NCBI RefSeq assembly: GCF_017743995.1
Contig: NZ_JAGHRB010000003.1
Coordinates: 290,003 to 354,002 of the forward strand
DNA: 64,000 nt
From: Ruegeria sp. R13_0
GTDB lineage: Bacteria > Pseudomonadota > Alphaproteobacteria > Rhodobacterales > Rhodobacteraceae
Direction: 5' to 3'
Shown here: one piece after another, positions 8,115 through 17,586 of the stretch
Layout of the letters: each line of letters begins with the position of its first letter
How positions within the stretch are numbered: the first letter of the stretch is position 1
Notes under the pieces: generated by a model
What the model was told of the DNA's origin: nothing
Seen by the model: only the letters and a program-made list of their open reading frames with translations
Databases searched by the model: none
Position numbers and translations under genes: made by a program

Positions 8115-8615
8115 ATGACACAGCAAGTACTGAGACCCGAAGCGCAAGATGAATCCCATGATACGGGTATCGACAAGAATGCCTGGATCGCAAATGAGGT
8201 GACAGAAATCCTGTGTGACAGCATGCTGCTGATGGTAAAGACACAAGGGTGCCACTGGAACGTTGTTGGCCCCCTTTTCCTGCCGATCCACGAGCTGACG
8301 GAGCGACAGTATCGCGACCTGTTTGAGGCAATCGATACACTTGCGGAGCGTATACGAGCACTAGGCCACGTGGCGCCGATATCGTTCACCGACATGGTCA
8401 GCCAGGCCAAACTGACCGAAGAAGAGACCATCAAGGACGCGCACGGGATGATCAAGCAACTGATCACCGACAACGAAACGGTTGCACGCAAACTACGCGA
8501 AACGGCAACGCTCGCATCGCGTCACGGTGATGGTGCAACCGAGGATCTGATGAACACAAGAATGGCAAAACACGAAGAAGCTGTTTGGATGCTCAAAGCC
8601 ATTGTTGCGACCTGA
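8115..8615 (+). CDS. dps: Dps family DNA-protecting ferritin-like protein
   Basis: A 166-residue protein of normal Dps length. CHWNVVGP (about residues 46-53), HELTERQYRDLFEAIDTLAERIRALGH (about 60-86) give the His and Asp/Glu ligands of the inter-subunit ferroxidase site. The dodecamer oxidises and stores iron using hydrogen peroxide and shields DNA. The ribosome binding site AAGAGGTGAAAC is directly upstream. The following genes (8666 coiled coil, 9106 CsbD, 9422 DUF2254) run the same way and suggest a stress-response group. Confidence 0.93.
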   Translation: MTQQVLRPEAQDESHDTGIDKNAWIANEVTEILCDSMLLMVKTQGCHWNVVGPLFLPIHELTERQYRDLFEAIDTLAERIRALGHVAPISFTDMVSQAKLTEEETIKDAHGMIKQLITDNETVARKLRETATLASRHGDGATEDLMNTRMAKHEEAVWMLKAIVAT

Positions 8616-8665
8616 CCGCTCGTCGCCAGAAGCCAGGTTGATCGGAATGAAGGAAAGGAAGCGAT

Positions 8666-8950
8666 ATGACGCGCGTTGGTTATGAGAAGAAAGCTAAATT
8701 GCAGCTGGATGCCTGGAACGCCCAAATTGACGTGCTGAAGGCAAAGCTGCATGCAGCCGAGGCAGATGCAAAGAAAGAGTACCAGGACCACCTTAATGCG
8801 CTTTATTCAGCAAAGAGTGAAGCGGAGGCCAAGCTGGAAAAGCTAAAGACAACCAGCGATGAGGCCTGGGAGGATGTACGTGACGGCTACGAAAAAGCCT
8901 GGGACGAGATGCAATCTGCGCTGAAAAAAGCGGCCAGCCGTTTGTCGTAG
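8666..8950 (+). CDS. Coiled-coil hypothetical protein, 94 aa
   Basis: A highly charged, almost entirely helical protein with heptad-like pattern (KKAKLQLDAWNAQIDVLKAKL and SEAEAKLEKLKTTSDEAWEDV). There is no signal peptide. GAAGGAAAGGAAGCG precedes the ATG. Such small coiled-coil proteins occur near Dps/CsbD-type stress genes, but the function is unknown. Confidence 0.75.
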   Translation: MTRVGYEKKAKLQLDAWNAQIDVLKAKLHAAEADAKKEYQDHLNALYSAKSEAEAKLEKLKTTSDEAWEDVRDGYEKAWDEMQSALKKAASRLS

Positions 8951-9105
8951 TTGTCAGTATCTACCTAAAGCGCTGCTGGTTTACCGAGCGCCAAAGATGA
9001 GCGTGCCAGTTTTCGCGAGCCCGCCAGGCGGGATACGGCAGTACGATGGCGCGGTTGGTTTCTTGCACGGTGTAACGTGCTCAATGAACTTGTTGGAGAA
9101 TTGAA

Positions 9106-9303
9106 ATGAACTGGGACCAAATCCAAGGTCAATGGAAACAACTAAAAGGCAGTGTTCAAGCCAAATGGGCTGAACTCACTGAGGACGATCTCGAAAAGGT
9201 CAAAGGTGATCGGGACAAACTGGAAGGCATACTTCAGGAGAAGTACGGCAAATCGAAAGAAGAGGTCCGGCGCGAGGTCGATGATTTCTTCTCTTCGGAT
9301 TGA
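9106..9303 (+). CDS. CsbD family stress protein
   Basis: 65 residues with the full CsbD pattern: MNWDQIQGQWKQLKGSVQAKW, then LTEDDLEKVKGDRDKLEGILQ and KEEVRREVDDF. CsbD-like proteins are general stress proteins of unknown biochemical role, named after the sigma-B-controlled Bacillus gene. Ribosome binding site TTGGAGAATTGAA upstream. Confidence 0.92.
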   Translation: MNWDQIQGQWKQLKGSVQAKWAELTEDDLEKVKGDRDKLEGILQEKYGKSKEEVRREVDDFFSSD

Positions 9304-9421
9304 GGCGTTTATTCCGGGCAATGGTTGTCGGCGCCTTCTGAACAATTTGTCGTGCGACACACGTAAAGCGGGGTATGTCCGCCTAAAATTCCAGCGAAAG
9401 TACATGAAATCGGAGGTCACC

Positions 9422-10714
9422 ATGCGGACATCTGGAGAAATCGTGAAGTATTTTCGCGGGTTTCTGACAATCCCCGCCGTGATAAGTCTTTCCGGGCTTG
9501 CGGTGGCGTGGGTTGTTTTTCTTCTTGAGCAGGCGCTCGTGCGCTGGGGGTGGGTTGTACCATCTGTGTTTGCCGTTCCTCAGAACACCGCAAGCAACGT
9601 TCTAGGGGTGATTGCCACCGCTTCAATGTCGGCGTTGGTCATGGTTTATTCCATTGTACTCTTGGTCTACACGTTGGCGGCTGGATCCATAGGACCAAGG
9701 CTCTTGCAGCGTTTCAGTGAAGATCGTGTGAACCAAACTGCAGTCGGCTCACTTGGCGCCACGTTTCTGTACAGTATTCTGGTGCTGTGGTTGATGCGCG
9801 ACGACACATCGGTCAATTTGGCCGCCAGTGTTAGTCTTCTCTACGCAATCGTTTCGGTTCTGATGCTGCTGTTGTTTGTTCACACAGTATCCACACGGGT
9901 CACGATTGATCAGGAGGCCGCCAGGATATCAAAGGCTCTGGACCTCCAGATCGATGAAGCACTTAAAGACAGCGCGGACTTGCACGCATCCAACGTTGTC
10001 CCCTGGGAGGGAGCGTCACACCAAATCTTGTCGTCTGGCACGGGTTACCTGGACTTCATTAATGCTGCTGAATTGGTGAAAACAGCCCAGGACGCAAACG
10101 CTGTTATTGTTTTCGAGGTCCAGCCCGGCGACTTTCTGGTGCCGAGCGATACTCTGGCGACCGTCCACGGTGATGCTGGTGAAGATTTTTCCGATCTGGT
10201 GCTGGCGGCAGCTCCACTCGCAGCCGCACGGGATCCAAATGGTGACATTCGGTTTTCTGTACACCTGCTTGTCGAAATCGCACTTCGGGCTTTATCGCCG
10301 GGCGTCAACGACACCTTTACCGCAATTGTGTGTATTGACAGGCTGTCAGCTTCTTTGGCACGCGCCTGGTCGTCTGACCTGTGCACCGGTGTTTACAGAG
10401 ATGACGCGGGTGCCGTTCGTCTGGTTTACCCGTCCATCACAGCAAAGTCTTTGTTTCGTGACTCGTTTCCACCCCTAAGACGCGCAGCCCGAGGCAATGG
10501 GCTCGTCACCGAGGCAATCATCAGGGCTCTGAAACGTTTGGCCAACGCTGCTCCCGGTGAAGATTTGGATGCCATCACTTTCGAACTAACGGCCATTTCG
10601 GATGAAACAAAGAGCAGCAGCATGCTTGATCGCGAAATTGAGCAGGTTTGTGAACACGTGGACGCTGCGCTTGCGACAGTGGCAAAGAACGGCAGCAAAA
10701 ACGGCGCTGAGTAG
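9422..10714 (+). CDS. DUF2254 domain-containing membrane protein
   Basis: About 430 residues from ATG 9422, which has GGAGGTCACC immediately upstream; an open extension further upstream overlaps csbD and is rejected. Four hydrophobic segments lie in the N-terminal third (around FLTIPAVISLSGLAVAWVV, VLGVIATASMSALVMVYSIV, GATFLYSILVLWL and ASVSLLYAIVSVLMLLLF). A soluble C-terminal part includes FEVQPGDFLVPSDTLATV and the conserved ALRALSPGVNDTFTA. This is the DUF2254 layout. The molecular role is unknown. Confidence 0.85.
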   Translation: MRTSGEIVKYFRGFLTIPAVISLSGLAVAWVVFLLEQALVRWGWVVPSVFAVPQNTASNVLGVIATASMSALVMVYSIVLLVYTLAAGSIGPRLLQRFSEDRVNQTAVGSLGATFLYSILVLWLMRDDTSVNLAASVSLLYAIVSVLMLLLFVHTVSTRVTIDQEAARISKALDLQIDEALKDSADLHASNVVPWEGASHQILSSGTGYLDFINAAELVKTAQDANAVIVFEVQPGDFLVPSDTLATVHGDAGEDFSDLVLAAAPLAAARDPNGDIRFSVHLLVEIALRALSPGVNDTFTAIVCIDRLSASLARAWSSDLCTGVYRDDAGAVRLVYPSITAKSLFRDSFPPLRRAARGNGLVTEAIIRALKRLANAAPGEDLDAITFELTAISDETKSSSMLDREIEQVCEHVDAALATVAKNGSKNGAE

Positions 10715-10934
10715 CAAAGTTCTCAGGGAAATCAGGTCCGTGCTCGTCAAAACGAAACCAAACTGAGCCATTTAGTCTTAAGCAGCTCAACGGCTGTCAG
10801 GATCACCCTGCCCTGAAGGCCTTAACGTCGAAATTGCTTTCGGGGACGCATATCTCCGCGGCATCACAGTTCACAGGCGGCCCGAGACAAATTACATTCG
10901 GTTTTGAACAACAACAGTGAAAGGCGCGCATCAG

Positions 10935-11855
10935 ATGGCACGACAGCTCCCGCACGAAGGTGATGGAAAGTATCTGGTATACGCTGGCACCGGCACTGAT
11001 CTGATTTTCAATCACGGGGTTGAACTGCCCGGATTTGCGTCCTTTCCATTGCTGGAAAAGCCCGAAACCCGGACAATTTTGGCCGGACAGATGCGCGATC
11101 TTGTCGACCTGGCCAAGGAAATGAATATTGGATGTATTCTTGATGCACCCACCTGGATGGCGAATGTCGACCGCGCTGCGCCCCTGGGATATGATGCAGA
11201 GCGGCTCATAGATGTAAACAAGGATGCTGTAAGTTTGATGGAAGATGTGCGTCGGGCAGCCGGTCGCGATGATATCCTGGTCTCGGCCTGTATTGGCCCG
11301 CGCTATGACCCATATGCAGACGTTTCGCCGATATCTGTCGAAGATGCCCGACATTATCACAGAGCCCAGCTGGACAGTCTAAAAGAGACAAGCGTCGATC
11401 TGGTCACTGCTTACACATTCAACCGCCCCAGCGAAGCTGCGGGCTGTATACTCGCGGCAAAAGATGTTGAGCTGCAGATCATAATGTCTCTGGTGGTAGA
11501 GACCGACGGGTGCCTGGCAGACGGTACCAAACTCGTTGACGCCATCGATCAGATCGACACGGCAACCAACTCAGCTGCATTGTTCTTCATGGTCAACTGC
11601 GCTCACCCTACCCATTTCGCGGGAGCAATCGACAACCACCCGCGAATTCGAGGGATTGTAGCAAACGCATCGAGTTGCTCCCATGCAGAGCTCGACGAAG
11701 CGGAGGAATTGGACGAAGGCGACCCTCACCAACTTGGTAAGCAGATGGCCGAAGTTATGCGGAACAATCCATCGATCCAGGTTTTTGGAGGGTGCTGCGG
11801 TACCGATATGCGCCACTTGAGGTCTATGGCACGAGCAATAGACCACCCAACTTAA
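10935..11855 (+). CDS. Homocysteine S-methyltransferase family protein
   Basis: About 306 residues; ATG 10935 is chosen over GTG 10917. The early motif TGTDLIFNHGVELPGFASFPLL matches the TIM-barrel family opening. Zinc ligands are seen in MVNCAHP (first Cys) and VFGGCCGTDMRHL (Cys pair near the C terminus). The family moves a methyl group from a donor such as S-methylmethionine or a betaine to a thiol such as homocysteine. The substrate cannot be told. It stands alone on the plus strand. Confidence 0.82.
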   Translation: MARQLPHEGDGKYLVYAGTGTDLIFNHGVELPGFASFPLLEKPETRTILAGQMRDLVDLAKEMNIGCILDAPTWMANVDRAAPLGYDAERLIDVNKDAVSLMEDVRRAAGRDDILVSACIGPRYDPYADVSPISVEDARHYHRAQLDSLKETSVDLVTAYTFNRPSEAAGCILAAKDVELQIIMSLVVETDGCLADGTKLVDAIDQIDTATNSAALFFMVNCAHPTHFAGAIDNHPRIRGIVANASSCSHAELDEAEELDEGDPHQLGKQMAEVMRNNPSIQVFGGCCGTDMRHLRSMARAIDHPT

Positions 11856-11919
11856 GTCACGTCTTTATGCTGACAAATTCCACGGTGGCGCGTCGGGCTG
11901 CCATCAGCCGCGGATCGCG

Positions 11920-13497
11920 TTAGGGCAACCACTCCGATCGGTGGGTGCGAATATAATCTGCCGTGCGAAACACCAACGCAGCCAGTGTTGCCGTCGGGTT
12001 GACCGCGCCAGGCGTGGGAAACAGGCTCGCGCCAGCGACAAACAGATTGTCCACCTCATGCACCTGCCCAAAGGAATTCGTGACAGACGCGGAGGCATCA
12101 TCACCCATGATTGTGCCGCCCATCATGTGCATCGGGTTTCGCGGGCCCGCCCAGGCGTCGGTTGTCCCAGCCGCCTTGAAGATGCGCAGGCCTTCTTCCT
12201 TGGCCAGTTTCGATCTAGTCGCATTTGCATGCGGAAGCGAATTGATCACATGCGCCTGCGGCAACCCATATCGATCCCGTTTTGACGGGTCGAGCGTGAT
12301 GCGGTTTTCCGGAATACTGTCCTCTTCGCATAGCACCGTCATGTTGCCATAGTGCCGGCTGGCGTTACGCAGATAGTCATCTAAGGCTTCGCCATATAGC
12401 TCGGGTTTGGCCAGAGCGGTTCCCAACAGATCGTTGGGTTTTGCAGCCTGCCCGACAAGCCAGGCGCGGCTGCCAAAGGCACCTTTTGCCGGTTGCTTGT
12501 CCTCATAGCCATCCAGGCAGAGCGTATTGGCCCCGGACACACCCAAATGCGGTTCCGTTTCCTGCGAGAAAAGCCCGTGGATGGTCGTAAGCGCATGGGA
12601 CGTGAAATAGCGCCCCAATGTCTTGCTGCCATTGCCCAGCCCATCGGGATGTTTGTCGCTGGTCGACAACAGCAGCAGCCGTGCATTCCAAATCGTATGA
12701 CAGGCCGAGATGACAATGTCGGCAGGTTGCAGGTTTTCTCGGCCCTGTTCATCAAGATACAGAACCCCGGTTGCCTTAGACCCCGAAGGGTCTGTTTCAA
12801 TCCGTGCCACATAGGCGTTGTGGCGTAGTTCAACCCCTGCTTTTCGGGCCCGTGGCCATTGCAGAACCAAGGGGTTTGTCAAAGCCCCAATCGGACATCC
12901 CGCATCGCACCAGCCATCAAGCAGACAACCCGCTCTCCCGGCATACGGGGCGGAGTTTATCGCCAGAGTATTTGTCGTGAGTTCCAATCCTTCTGCATCA
13001 AACCCGGGTTTGATTGCTGATGACTGTTTGGACATGGAAGTGGCGGGCATGGGATAAGCTTCGCCGGACGGTGCATTGGAGTCATCGTTGCCCGAAACGC
13101 CGAAATAGGACTGCGCGTGGTCATACCATGGCCGTAAATCATCATACCCGATGGGCCAGTCCAGACTGCGCCCGAACAAAGACCTGACTCGAAAATCGTC
13201 CGGATGCAGCCGGTACCAGTTGGCATACCAATGCAATCCCGCACCGCCGGTCCCCCACCCCATGGCAAAGTTCGCAGCTCCCACAAGGTCACCTGTTTCC
13301 AGAACCTCCGGGCCGGCCCACCTGAGCCGCCGGGACCAGATTTGCGAGCTGATCATATCCGAGAGCTTTCGCTCTGGCCCGGCCTCCAGAACCAGCACGT
13401 TGAATGCCGCCTCGCCCAATTCGGCCGCCATTGTGCTGCCGGCAATGCCGGAGCCGATGATGACAACTTCGACCTTATCGTGTGAGATTTGGGACAT
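11920..13497 (-). CDS. GMC-family oxidoreductase (gluconate/sorbitol dehydrogenase large-subunit type)
   Basis: 525 residues. VVIIGSGIAGSTMAAELGEA near the N terminus is the FAD-binding dinucleotide motif. GGAGLHWYANWYRLHPDDF, the CDAGCPIGA cysteine segment, and the C-terminal HMMGGTIMGDD plus VFVAGASLFPTPGAVNPTATLAAL are typical of membrane-bound gluconate or sorbitol dehydrogenase flavoprotein subunits. It has no leader of its own and lies 42 bp downstream of the small-subunit gene at 13540, which carries a Tat-like signal, so export as a complex is likely. No cytochrome c subunit gene is adjacent. Confidence 0.88.
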   Translation of the reverse strand: MSQISHDKVEVVIIGSGIAGSTMAAELGEAAFNVLVLEAGPERKLSDMISSQIWSRRLRWAGPEVLETGDLVGAANFAMGWGTGGAGLHWYANWYRLHPDDFRVRSLFGRSLDWPIGYDDLRPWYDHAQSYFGVSGNDDSNAPSGEAYPMPATSMSKQSSAIKPGFDAEGLELTTNTLAINSAPYAGRAGCLLDGWCDAGCPIGALTNPLVLQWPRARKAGVELRHNAYVARIETDPSGSKATGVLYLDEQGRENLQPADIVISACHTIWNARLLLLSTSDKHPDGLGNGSKTLGRYFTSHALTTIHGLFSQETEPHLGVSGANTLCLDGYEDKQPAKGAFGSRAWLVGQAAKPNDLLGTALAKPELYGEALDDYLRNASRHYGNMTVLCEEDSIPENRITLDPSKRDRYGLPQAHVINSLPHANATRSKLAKEEGLRIFKAAGTTDAWAGPRNPMHMMGGTIMGDDASASVTNSFGQVHEVDNLFVAGASLFPTPGAVNPTATLAALVFRTADYIRTHRSEWLP

Positions 13498-13539
13498 TGG
13501 TTCTCTGTGTTTCGGGTCTCTCCTCGAGCAGCAGATTTG

Positions 13540-14106
13540 CTACCACGGCCGGGGCGGCGGAATATGCGCGAGATAAGGGATGTTCAGGTCCGCAAATCCT
13601 GCCTGCGTGCCATAAACAACATCCACCGCGTCGCTGCGCGAAATGAAATAGAAGAAATTCGGATTTGGGTTGGTCCAGACCTGCATCTTAGAGGCTATCG
13701 CAGCCTCAACCAATTCCAGTCTCTGATCGGCATTCGCCCGCGCAAAAGACAAGCCAAACCGATGCTGGCATTCTTTTTCAATGCCCGAGATTCCATTGCG
13801 GTAAAATCCTGCCATGTCGCTGGCATCGAGGTATCTGAGAAGTAACAGGGACGCGGCCTGATCTCCTGCGAGGTTTTCGTCGACAAACCTGGCGACCCCG
13901 GCCTGGCCTGCGCCGGAAACAATGATCGCGCACCAGGCCCCCAGAGTCTCAGCCTCGGTTGTTGTGAGTGTCTTGTAGCTTTCGTTCTCGACGGTCTTTG
14001 CCTCCGCGTTTCGGGAAAGGCTGCGCATTATGAAGGACGTCCAGAATGTGGTCGGGATCACACGAGTCAAAAAGTGGCGTCTTCCAATCATGCGGACTGT
14101 CTCCAC
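13540..14106 (-). CDS. Gluconate 2-dehydrogenase subunit 3 family protein
   Basis: 188 residues. The N terminus carries GRRHFLTR followed by a hydrophobic stretch, a Tat-type signal. TTTEAETLGAWCAIIVSGAGQAGVARFVDE and RYLDASDMAGFYRNGI match the small subunit of gluconate 2-dehydrogenase complexes. It precedes the GMC gene on the same strand and forms the expected pair; the small subunit probably carries the flavoprotein through the Tat system. Confidence 0.85.
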   Translation of the reverse strand: METVRMIGRRHFLTRVIPTTFWTSFIMRSLSRNAEAKTVENESYKTLTTTEAETLGAWCAIIVSGAGQAGVARFVDENLAGDQAASLLLLRYLDASDMAGFYRNGISGIEKECQHRFGLSFARANADQRLELVEAAIASKMQVWTNPNPNFFYFISRSDAVDVVYGTQAGFADLNIPYLAHIPPPRPW

Positions 14107-14183
14107 CGATCATAAGCAGAAAGCCTGATCATCGGACTGGATACACCTTATCAGTTTTCAGCCCAACCGTCATGCACGCCAAA

Positions 14184-14546
14184 CTACCGACGAAACCCAA
14201 ACTCGGTGACAAAGAATCCAGGGTTCATTCCGCTGAACAGGTCGCGTAGCTTTTCAAGTTCAGCCGCAGGACCATGCAATTCGGCACCGGTGATACTGAC
14301 CAGTTCCTGCGTGCTTTCAAAAATGTGGCTTCCCAATTCCATATGGCGGATTACTGCATCTGCGCTGTCATAATCTTCACGGGACACGACCGATCCATCG
14401 GCACCGAAACTGTAGGCTGACGCCAAGTGGCCAGGTTCCTGTTTGCGCAATTCAATCATTTCTGCGCAGTTTTTTCGAAATGCTGCTGCATGGGTTTCTG
14501 GAATCGTCATGTAGCCGACGACAGTGACAATCTGCGGGACGGACAC
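14184..14546 (-). CDS. Antibiotic biosynthesis monooxygenase-like (dimeric alpha/beta barrel) protein
   Basis: About 120 residues. The start is GTG 14544-14546, with AGGAGA 7 bp upstream; a longer frame to 14726 is not family-like. IVTVVGYMTIPETHAAAFRKNCAEMIELRKQEPGHLASAY is the ABM-like opening, followed by a second half with ELVSITGAELHGP. These proteins form dimeric ferredoxin-like barrels. The substrate is unknown. It is divergent from the thioesterase gene at 14682. Confidence 0.7.
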   Translation of the reverse strand: MSVPQIVTVVGYMTIPETHAAAFRKNCAEMIELRKQEPGHLASAYSFGADGSVVSREDYDSADAVIRHMELGSHIFESTQELVSITGAELHGPAAELEKLRDLFSGMNPGFFVTEFGFRR

Positions 14547-14681
14547 GATAATTTCTCCTACAATTTGATTTTGAATACGCCACAAGAATAAGTGTTTTCC
14601 GACCATAGGCAAAATGGTGGTGGGTCGCCGAGTTCGGACACCGAGGAACATAGATGTTTTTGTCTTTGAGAAAAATCGTAC

Positions 14682-15086
14682 ATGCATAACAAAAACATTC
14701 AGAACTGGTTGCCACCTTACTCCCAATCTCTGGGGCTCGAACTGGTGTCCGTTTCAGTGGAAGAGGTGGTGGCGAAACTGGTCGTCCGAGAAGACATGGG
14801 CAACCGAAACGGGGTGATGCATGGTGGCGCAATCATGGGGGCAGCAGACTCCATCGGAGGCGTTGCTGCGGCTGTGAACCTGGATAAAGGTGCCAGTACA
14901 ACAACCCTGGAGAGTAAGACGAACTTCATTCGATCGGTACAGATTGGCGATGAGATCACGTTGACCTGCATTCCCCTGCATCGCGGTCGAAAAACGATGA
15001 TTTGGCAGACCACGATTACCCGGCCTGATGGTCGTACAGCAGCGATTGTGACCCAAACACAGCTCACTCTGGATTGGAACGGATAA
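14682..15086 (+). CDS. PaaI-type hotdog-fold thioesterase
   Basis: 134 residues. NRNGVMHGGAIMGAADSIGGVAA is the hotdog active-site helix segment (HGG followed by the D of ADS), with FIRSVQIGDEITLTC and TRPDGRTAAIVTQTQ as the remaining strands. It is likely an acyl-CoA thioesterase. It sits alone between divergent and convergent neighbours. Confidence 0.88.
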   Translation: MHNKNIQNWLPPYSQSLGLELVSVSVEEVVAKLVVREDMGNRNGVMHGGAIMGAADSIGGVAAAVNLDKGASTTTLESKTNFIRSVQIGDEITLTCIPLHRGRKTMIWQTTITRPDGRTAAIVTQTQLTLDWNG

Positions 15087-15096
15087 ACCACCAGGT

Positions 15097-15908
15097 TTAA
15101 AGCTGGCTGAGCTTGCAATCGGCAGCCATAACCTGAGCTTGTTTCAAGGCTTTTTGCGGAACGTGGTCGTGAGAAAAGTGCCAGAATTGTTTCTTTCTCA
15201 TCCCTTCCAAAACGCGCTCCGCTACAGCTTCAGGGTCCATACCGTCCTTCACAACCTGAGCCACTTGCTTCTGAAACGTTCTGGTTTCCTCAGATATCGG
15301 CGCGTCTCTTTCAGCCGCGACGGGACGTTCCCCATCGACAAGATGAGTGTGTGTCGCGCCGGGACAAAGAACTGAGGCAGATACACTGGATCCAGAAGCC
15401 CGTAAGTCTCGTTCAAGCGATTGCATCAATCCGACAACTGCAAACTTCGACGTGTTATACGCGGCCAAAAAGGGCACCCATAAAGGCCTGACTCGGATGC
15501 AGTCGCGTAGACATGACCTTCGTTCTGAGCCTCAAAAAGGGGCAAAAAGACATGTACACCGTGAATAACGCCCCACAGATTGACGGACAAAACCCACTCC
15601 CATTCCTCGATAGTTGTCTCCTGCGTCGCAGCAAACGGACCCACCCCGGCGTTGTTGCACAGTAGGTGGACTGCGCCGAATGCACGGATTGTTTCGTCTG
15701 CCGTAAGCCGAACATCTTCAAGGTTCGAAACATCCGCTTCTACAATGATTGAGCTGCCCATCAATAAGGACGCCGTTTCTTCCAATGGAGGCGTGTGATG
15801 TCCTACCAGAACGAGGTTCATTCCCGCTTTAGATAGAACCCGAGCCAGACCGCGACCAATTCCGCTGCCTGCTCCTGTCACAACCGCAGTTTTTCCCAAG
15901 GTTTCCAT
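15097..15908 (-). pseudogene. SDR-family oxidoreductase interrupted by a frameshift
   Basis: Two overlapping frames on the minus strand make one short-chain dehydrogenase. The first (15426-15908) has VVTGAGSGIGRGLARVL and LLCNNAGVG and stays family-like to ASESGLYG. The second (15097-15477) picks up at PFLAAYNTSKFAVVG, which holds the catalytic Tyr-x-x-x-Lys, and continues to a normal C terminus. The junction is at TATGGGTGCCC near 15475-15482; adding one G restores a single frame of about 270 residues. It may be a recent inactivation or a base-calling error in a G run. Confidence 0.82.
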
Positions 15909-16224
15909 CTGGACCGCTTTTCAATTGAAATGTGGCTGTTCCCCACAATATGCGGCGTGGCTTACTCTTGCCAAGTAACACTCCGTCTGATCGCAAAGAA
16001 GGGCCCTTATCAACGAAGTTCTTCATCGGGTGGATCTGATGCGAAGAGACCTGCAATTCATAGAAATTCATCTGACCTGACGTGTAAGCGGCCAGTTCTT
16101 TGAATTGTTGAAAGGGACAGAGTCGCACGGAACGCCATCCAGTACTGCGTCTGTTGTGGTGATGAACCAGAAACCATACGCTGGTCGCCTAACTTCCCAG
16201 ACGGAAAAGATGGATGGAGGCAGC
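15909..16224. other. Intergenic, nothing recognised
   Basis: 316 bp between the SDR gene start and the GFA gene. No gene with good codon use and no clear hairpin. Promoters for both divergent genes should lie here. Confidence 0.4.
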
Positions 16225-16617
16225 ATGGCCAAACCGATTGAAGGTGGATGCTACTGTGGTGAGGTTCGATATCGGATCACCGGTGATCCAGTGATTCAAC
16301 TCGTGTGTTTCTGTAGCGACTGCCTGTCTATGACCGGCACAGATGGATACGCTGGATATATGGTTGACTCCGATGATCTGCAGCTTCTGAAGGGTGAACC
16401 ATCAACGTTTGAGAAAATCTCTGAAGAAGGCCGCCCCGTCATCAAGCATTTTTGCGGCACCTGCGGGTCAAACCTGTGGGGCGTGACCTCTTTCGGACTG
16501 ACCAGCATCGCCGCCGGTACGCTGGACGATCCCAGTTTGTTCAGACCAACAAAGAAGGTATTCGTGAAAGATGCCCCTGACTGGGCTCGGGTGCCGCATA
16601 AATTGGAAGAAATGTAG
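16225..16617 (+). CDS. GFA family protein (CENP-V/glutathione-dependent formaldehyde-activating fold)
   Basis: About 130 residues from ATG 16225, which has TGGAGGCAGC upstream. Zinc ligands are clear: GGCYCGEVRY, VCFCSDC and HFCGTCGSNLWG. The family binds zinc and includes S-(hydroxymethyl)glutathione synthase, but most members have no tested activity, so the specific reaction is not assigned. Confidence 0.9.
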   Translation: MAKPIEGGCYCGEVRYRITGDPVIQLVCFCSDCLSMTGTDGYAGYMVDSDDLQLLKGEPSTFEKISEEGRPVIKHFCGTCGSNLWGVTSFGLTSIAAGTLDDPSLFRPTKKVFVKDAPDWARVPHKLEEM

Positions 16618-16735
16618 CTGTAATCGCAAATAGCGTCTCTGACGAGACATTGAGCCACGCCAACTCCTGCCGTGTCGCAACCCGTCGACCCTCATGTTCG
16701 CCGCGATGCATCGGGCGAATTTCCGCAACAGCGCA

Positions 16736-17491
16736 TCAAATCTGGACGACGTTGAACAAAGCCCCCATGGGATCGTGAACCAGTGCGCTCGCATAGGTGT
16801 TCTGAGTGTGCTGGTGTCGCGTGAGCACCAATCCTTCGCATCGCCTAACGCTTTTTAGGGCTTGTTCCAAAGAACTGACGCGTATGCCCGGGATCCATGC
16901 AGCAATGCCACTAAAAACTGAGCGATCCGATGTGCATTTCGCCAACACATCTCCTTCAAATCTGATCGCTCTTTGTGATGAAGAAGCGTCATCAATTGAC
17001 GAGATGCACCAGCCAAACAATTCTCGATAGAACTGGGCCGGAATATCTCCGCTGCGGGTCAGGTAGTGTTCCAGCGCGAACTGACGCATTGGGACGGGAA
17101 AGTCGTGTCGCGACACTGAAATTCCGAGGTATGCTCCAAGTGGATCGCTAAGCAGGCAATTGCGGCCAACCCCTGGGACCTCAAAGGGTGGCTTGATCAC
17201 GGCTCCACCAAGCGATTTTGCCAGTTTTGCTGTCTGATCTACATCTTCGACTTCAATATAGGGAATCCACCCTTCAAAGCGCACCAGGTTTTGAGAAACG
17301 ATGCCAGCCCCTGCTTCGCCATCGAGAATTGCGAGGGTAAAATCCTTGCTCCCTCCGCCCCATGCGAAATCCGTCGCGTGTTCAATGCTGTAGGTCCAGC
17401 CTGCCAAGCTTCGATAGAAAGACCTGGATGCATCTTCCTCGGGCGTGAACAGATCGTGCCAAACAATCCGACCCAGCTTTTCTTTGACCAC
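16736..17491 (-). CDS. VOC family protein with two glyoxalase-like domains
   Basis: About 251 residues. GTG 17489-17491 is chosen as start because GAGGTCGCC precedes it and the protein opens VKEKLGRIVWHDLFTPEEDASRSFY as family members do. The first domain covers about 1-125 (GWIPYIEVEDVDQTAKLAKSLGGAV). The second is about 130-251 (SGDIPAQFYRELFGW through HDPMGALFNVVQI). Metal-binding His/Glu are present only in part, so it may be a binding protein rather than a dioxygenase or lyase. It is downstream of the GNAT gene on the same strand. Confidence 0.8.
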   Translation of the reverse strand: MVKEKLGRIVWHDLFTPEEDASRSFYRSLAGWTYSIEHATDFAWGGGSKDFTLAILDGEAGAGIVSQNLVRFEGWIPYIEVEDVDQTAKLAKSLGGAVIKPPFEVPGVGRNCLLSDPLGAYLGISVSRHDFPVPMRQFALEHYLTRSGDIPAQFYRELFGWCISSIDDASSSQRAIRFEGDVLAKCTSDRSVFSGIAAWIPGIRVSSLEQALKSVRRCEGLVLTRHQHTQNTYASALVHDPMGALFNVVQI

Positions 17492-17586
17492 GGCGACCTC
17501 ATCCAAAGTGCTTATGCCCGAGCATATCGCCCGCTTACGGCTGTGGTTTTGATACGGATCAACCCCGTGCGGATCTGATCCGCTGG

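Noticed and set aside
9152..9421. 90-codon N-terminal extension of the DUF2254 protein
   Set aside because: Overlaps csbD in another frame and lies upstream of a very strong GGAGGT ribosome binding site at the chosen start.
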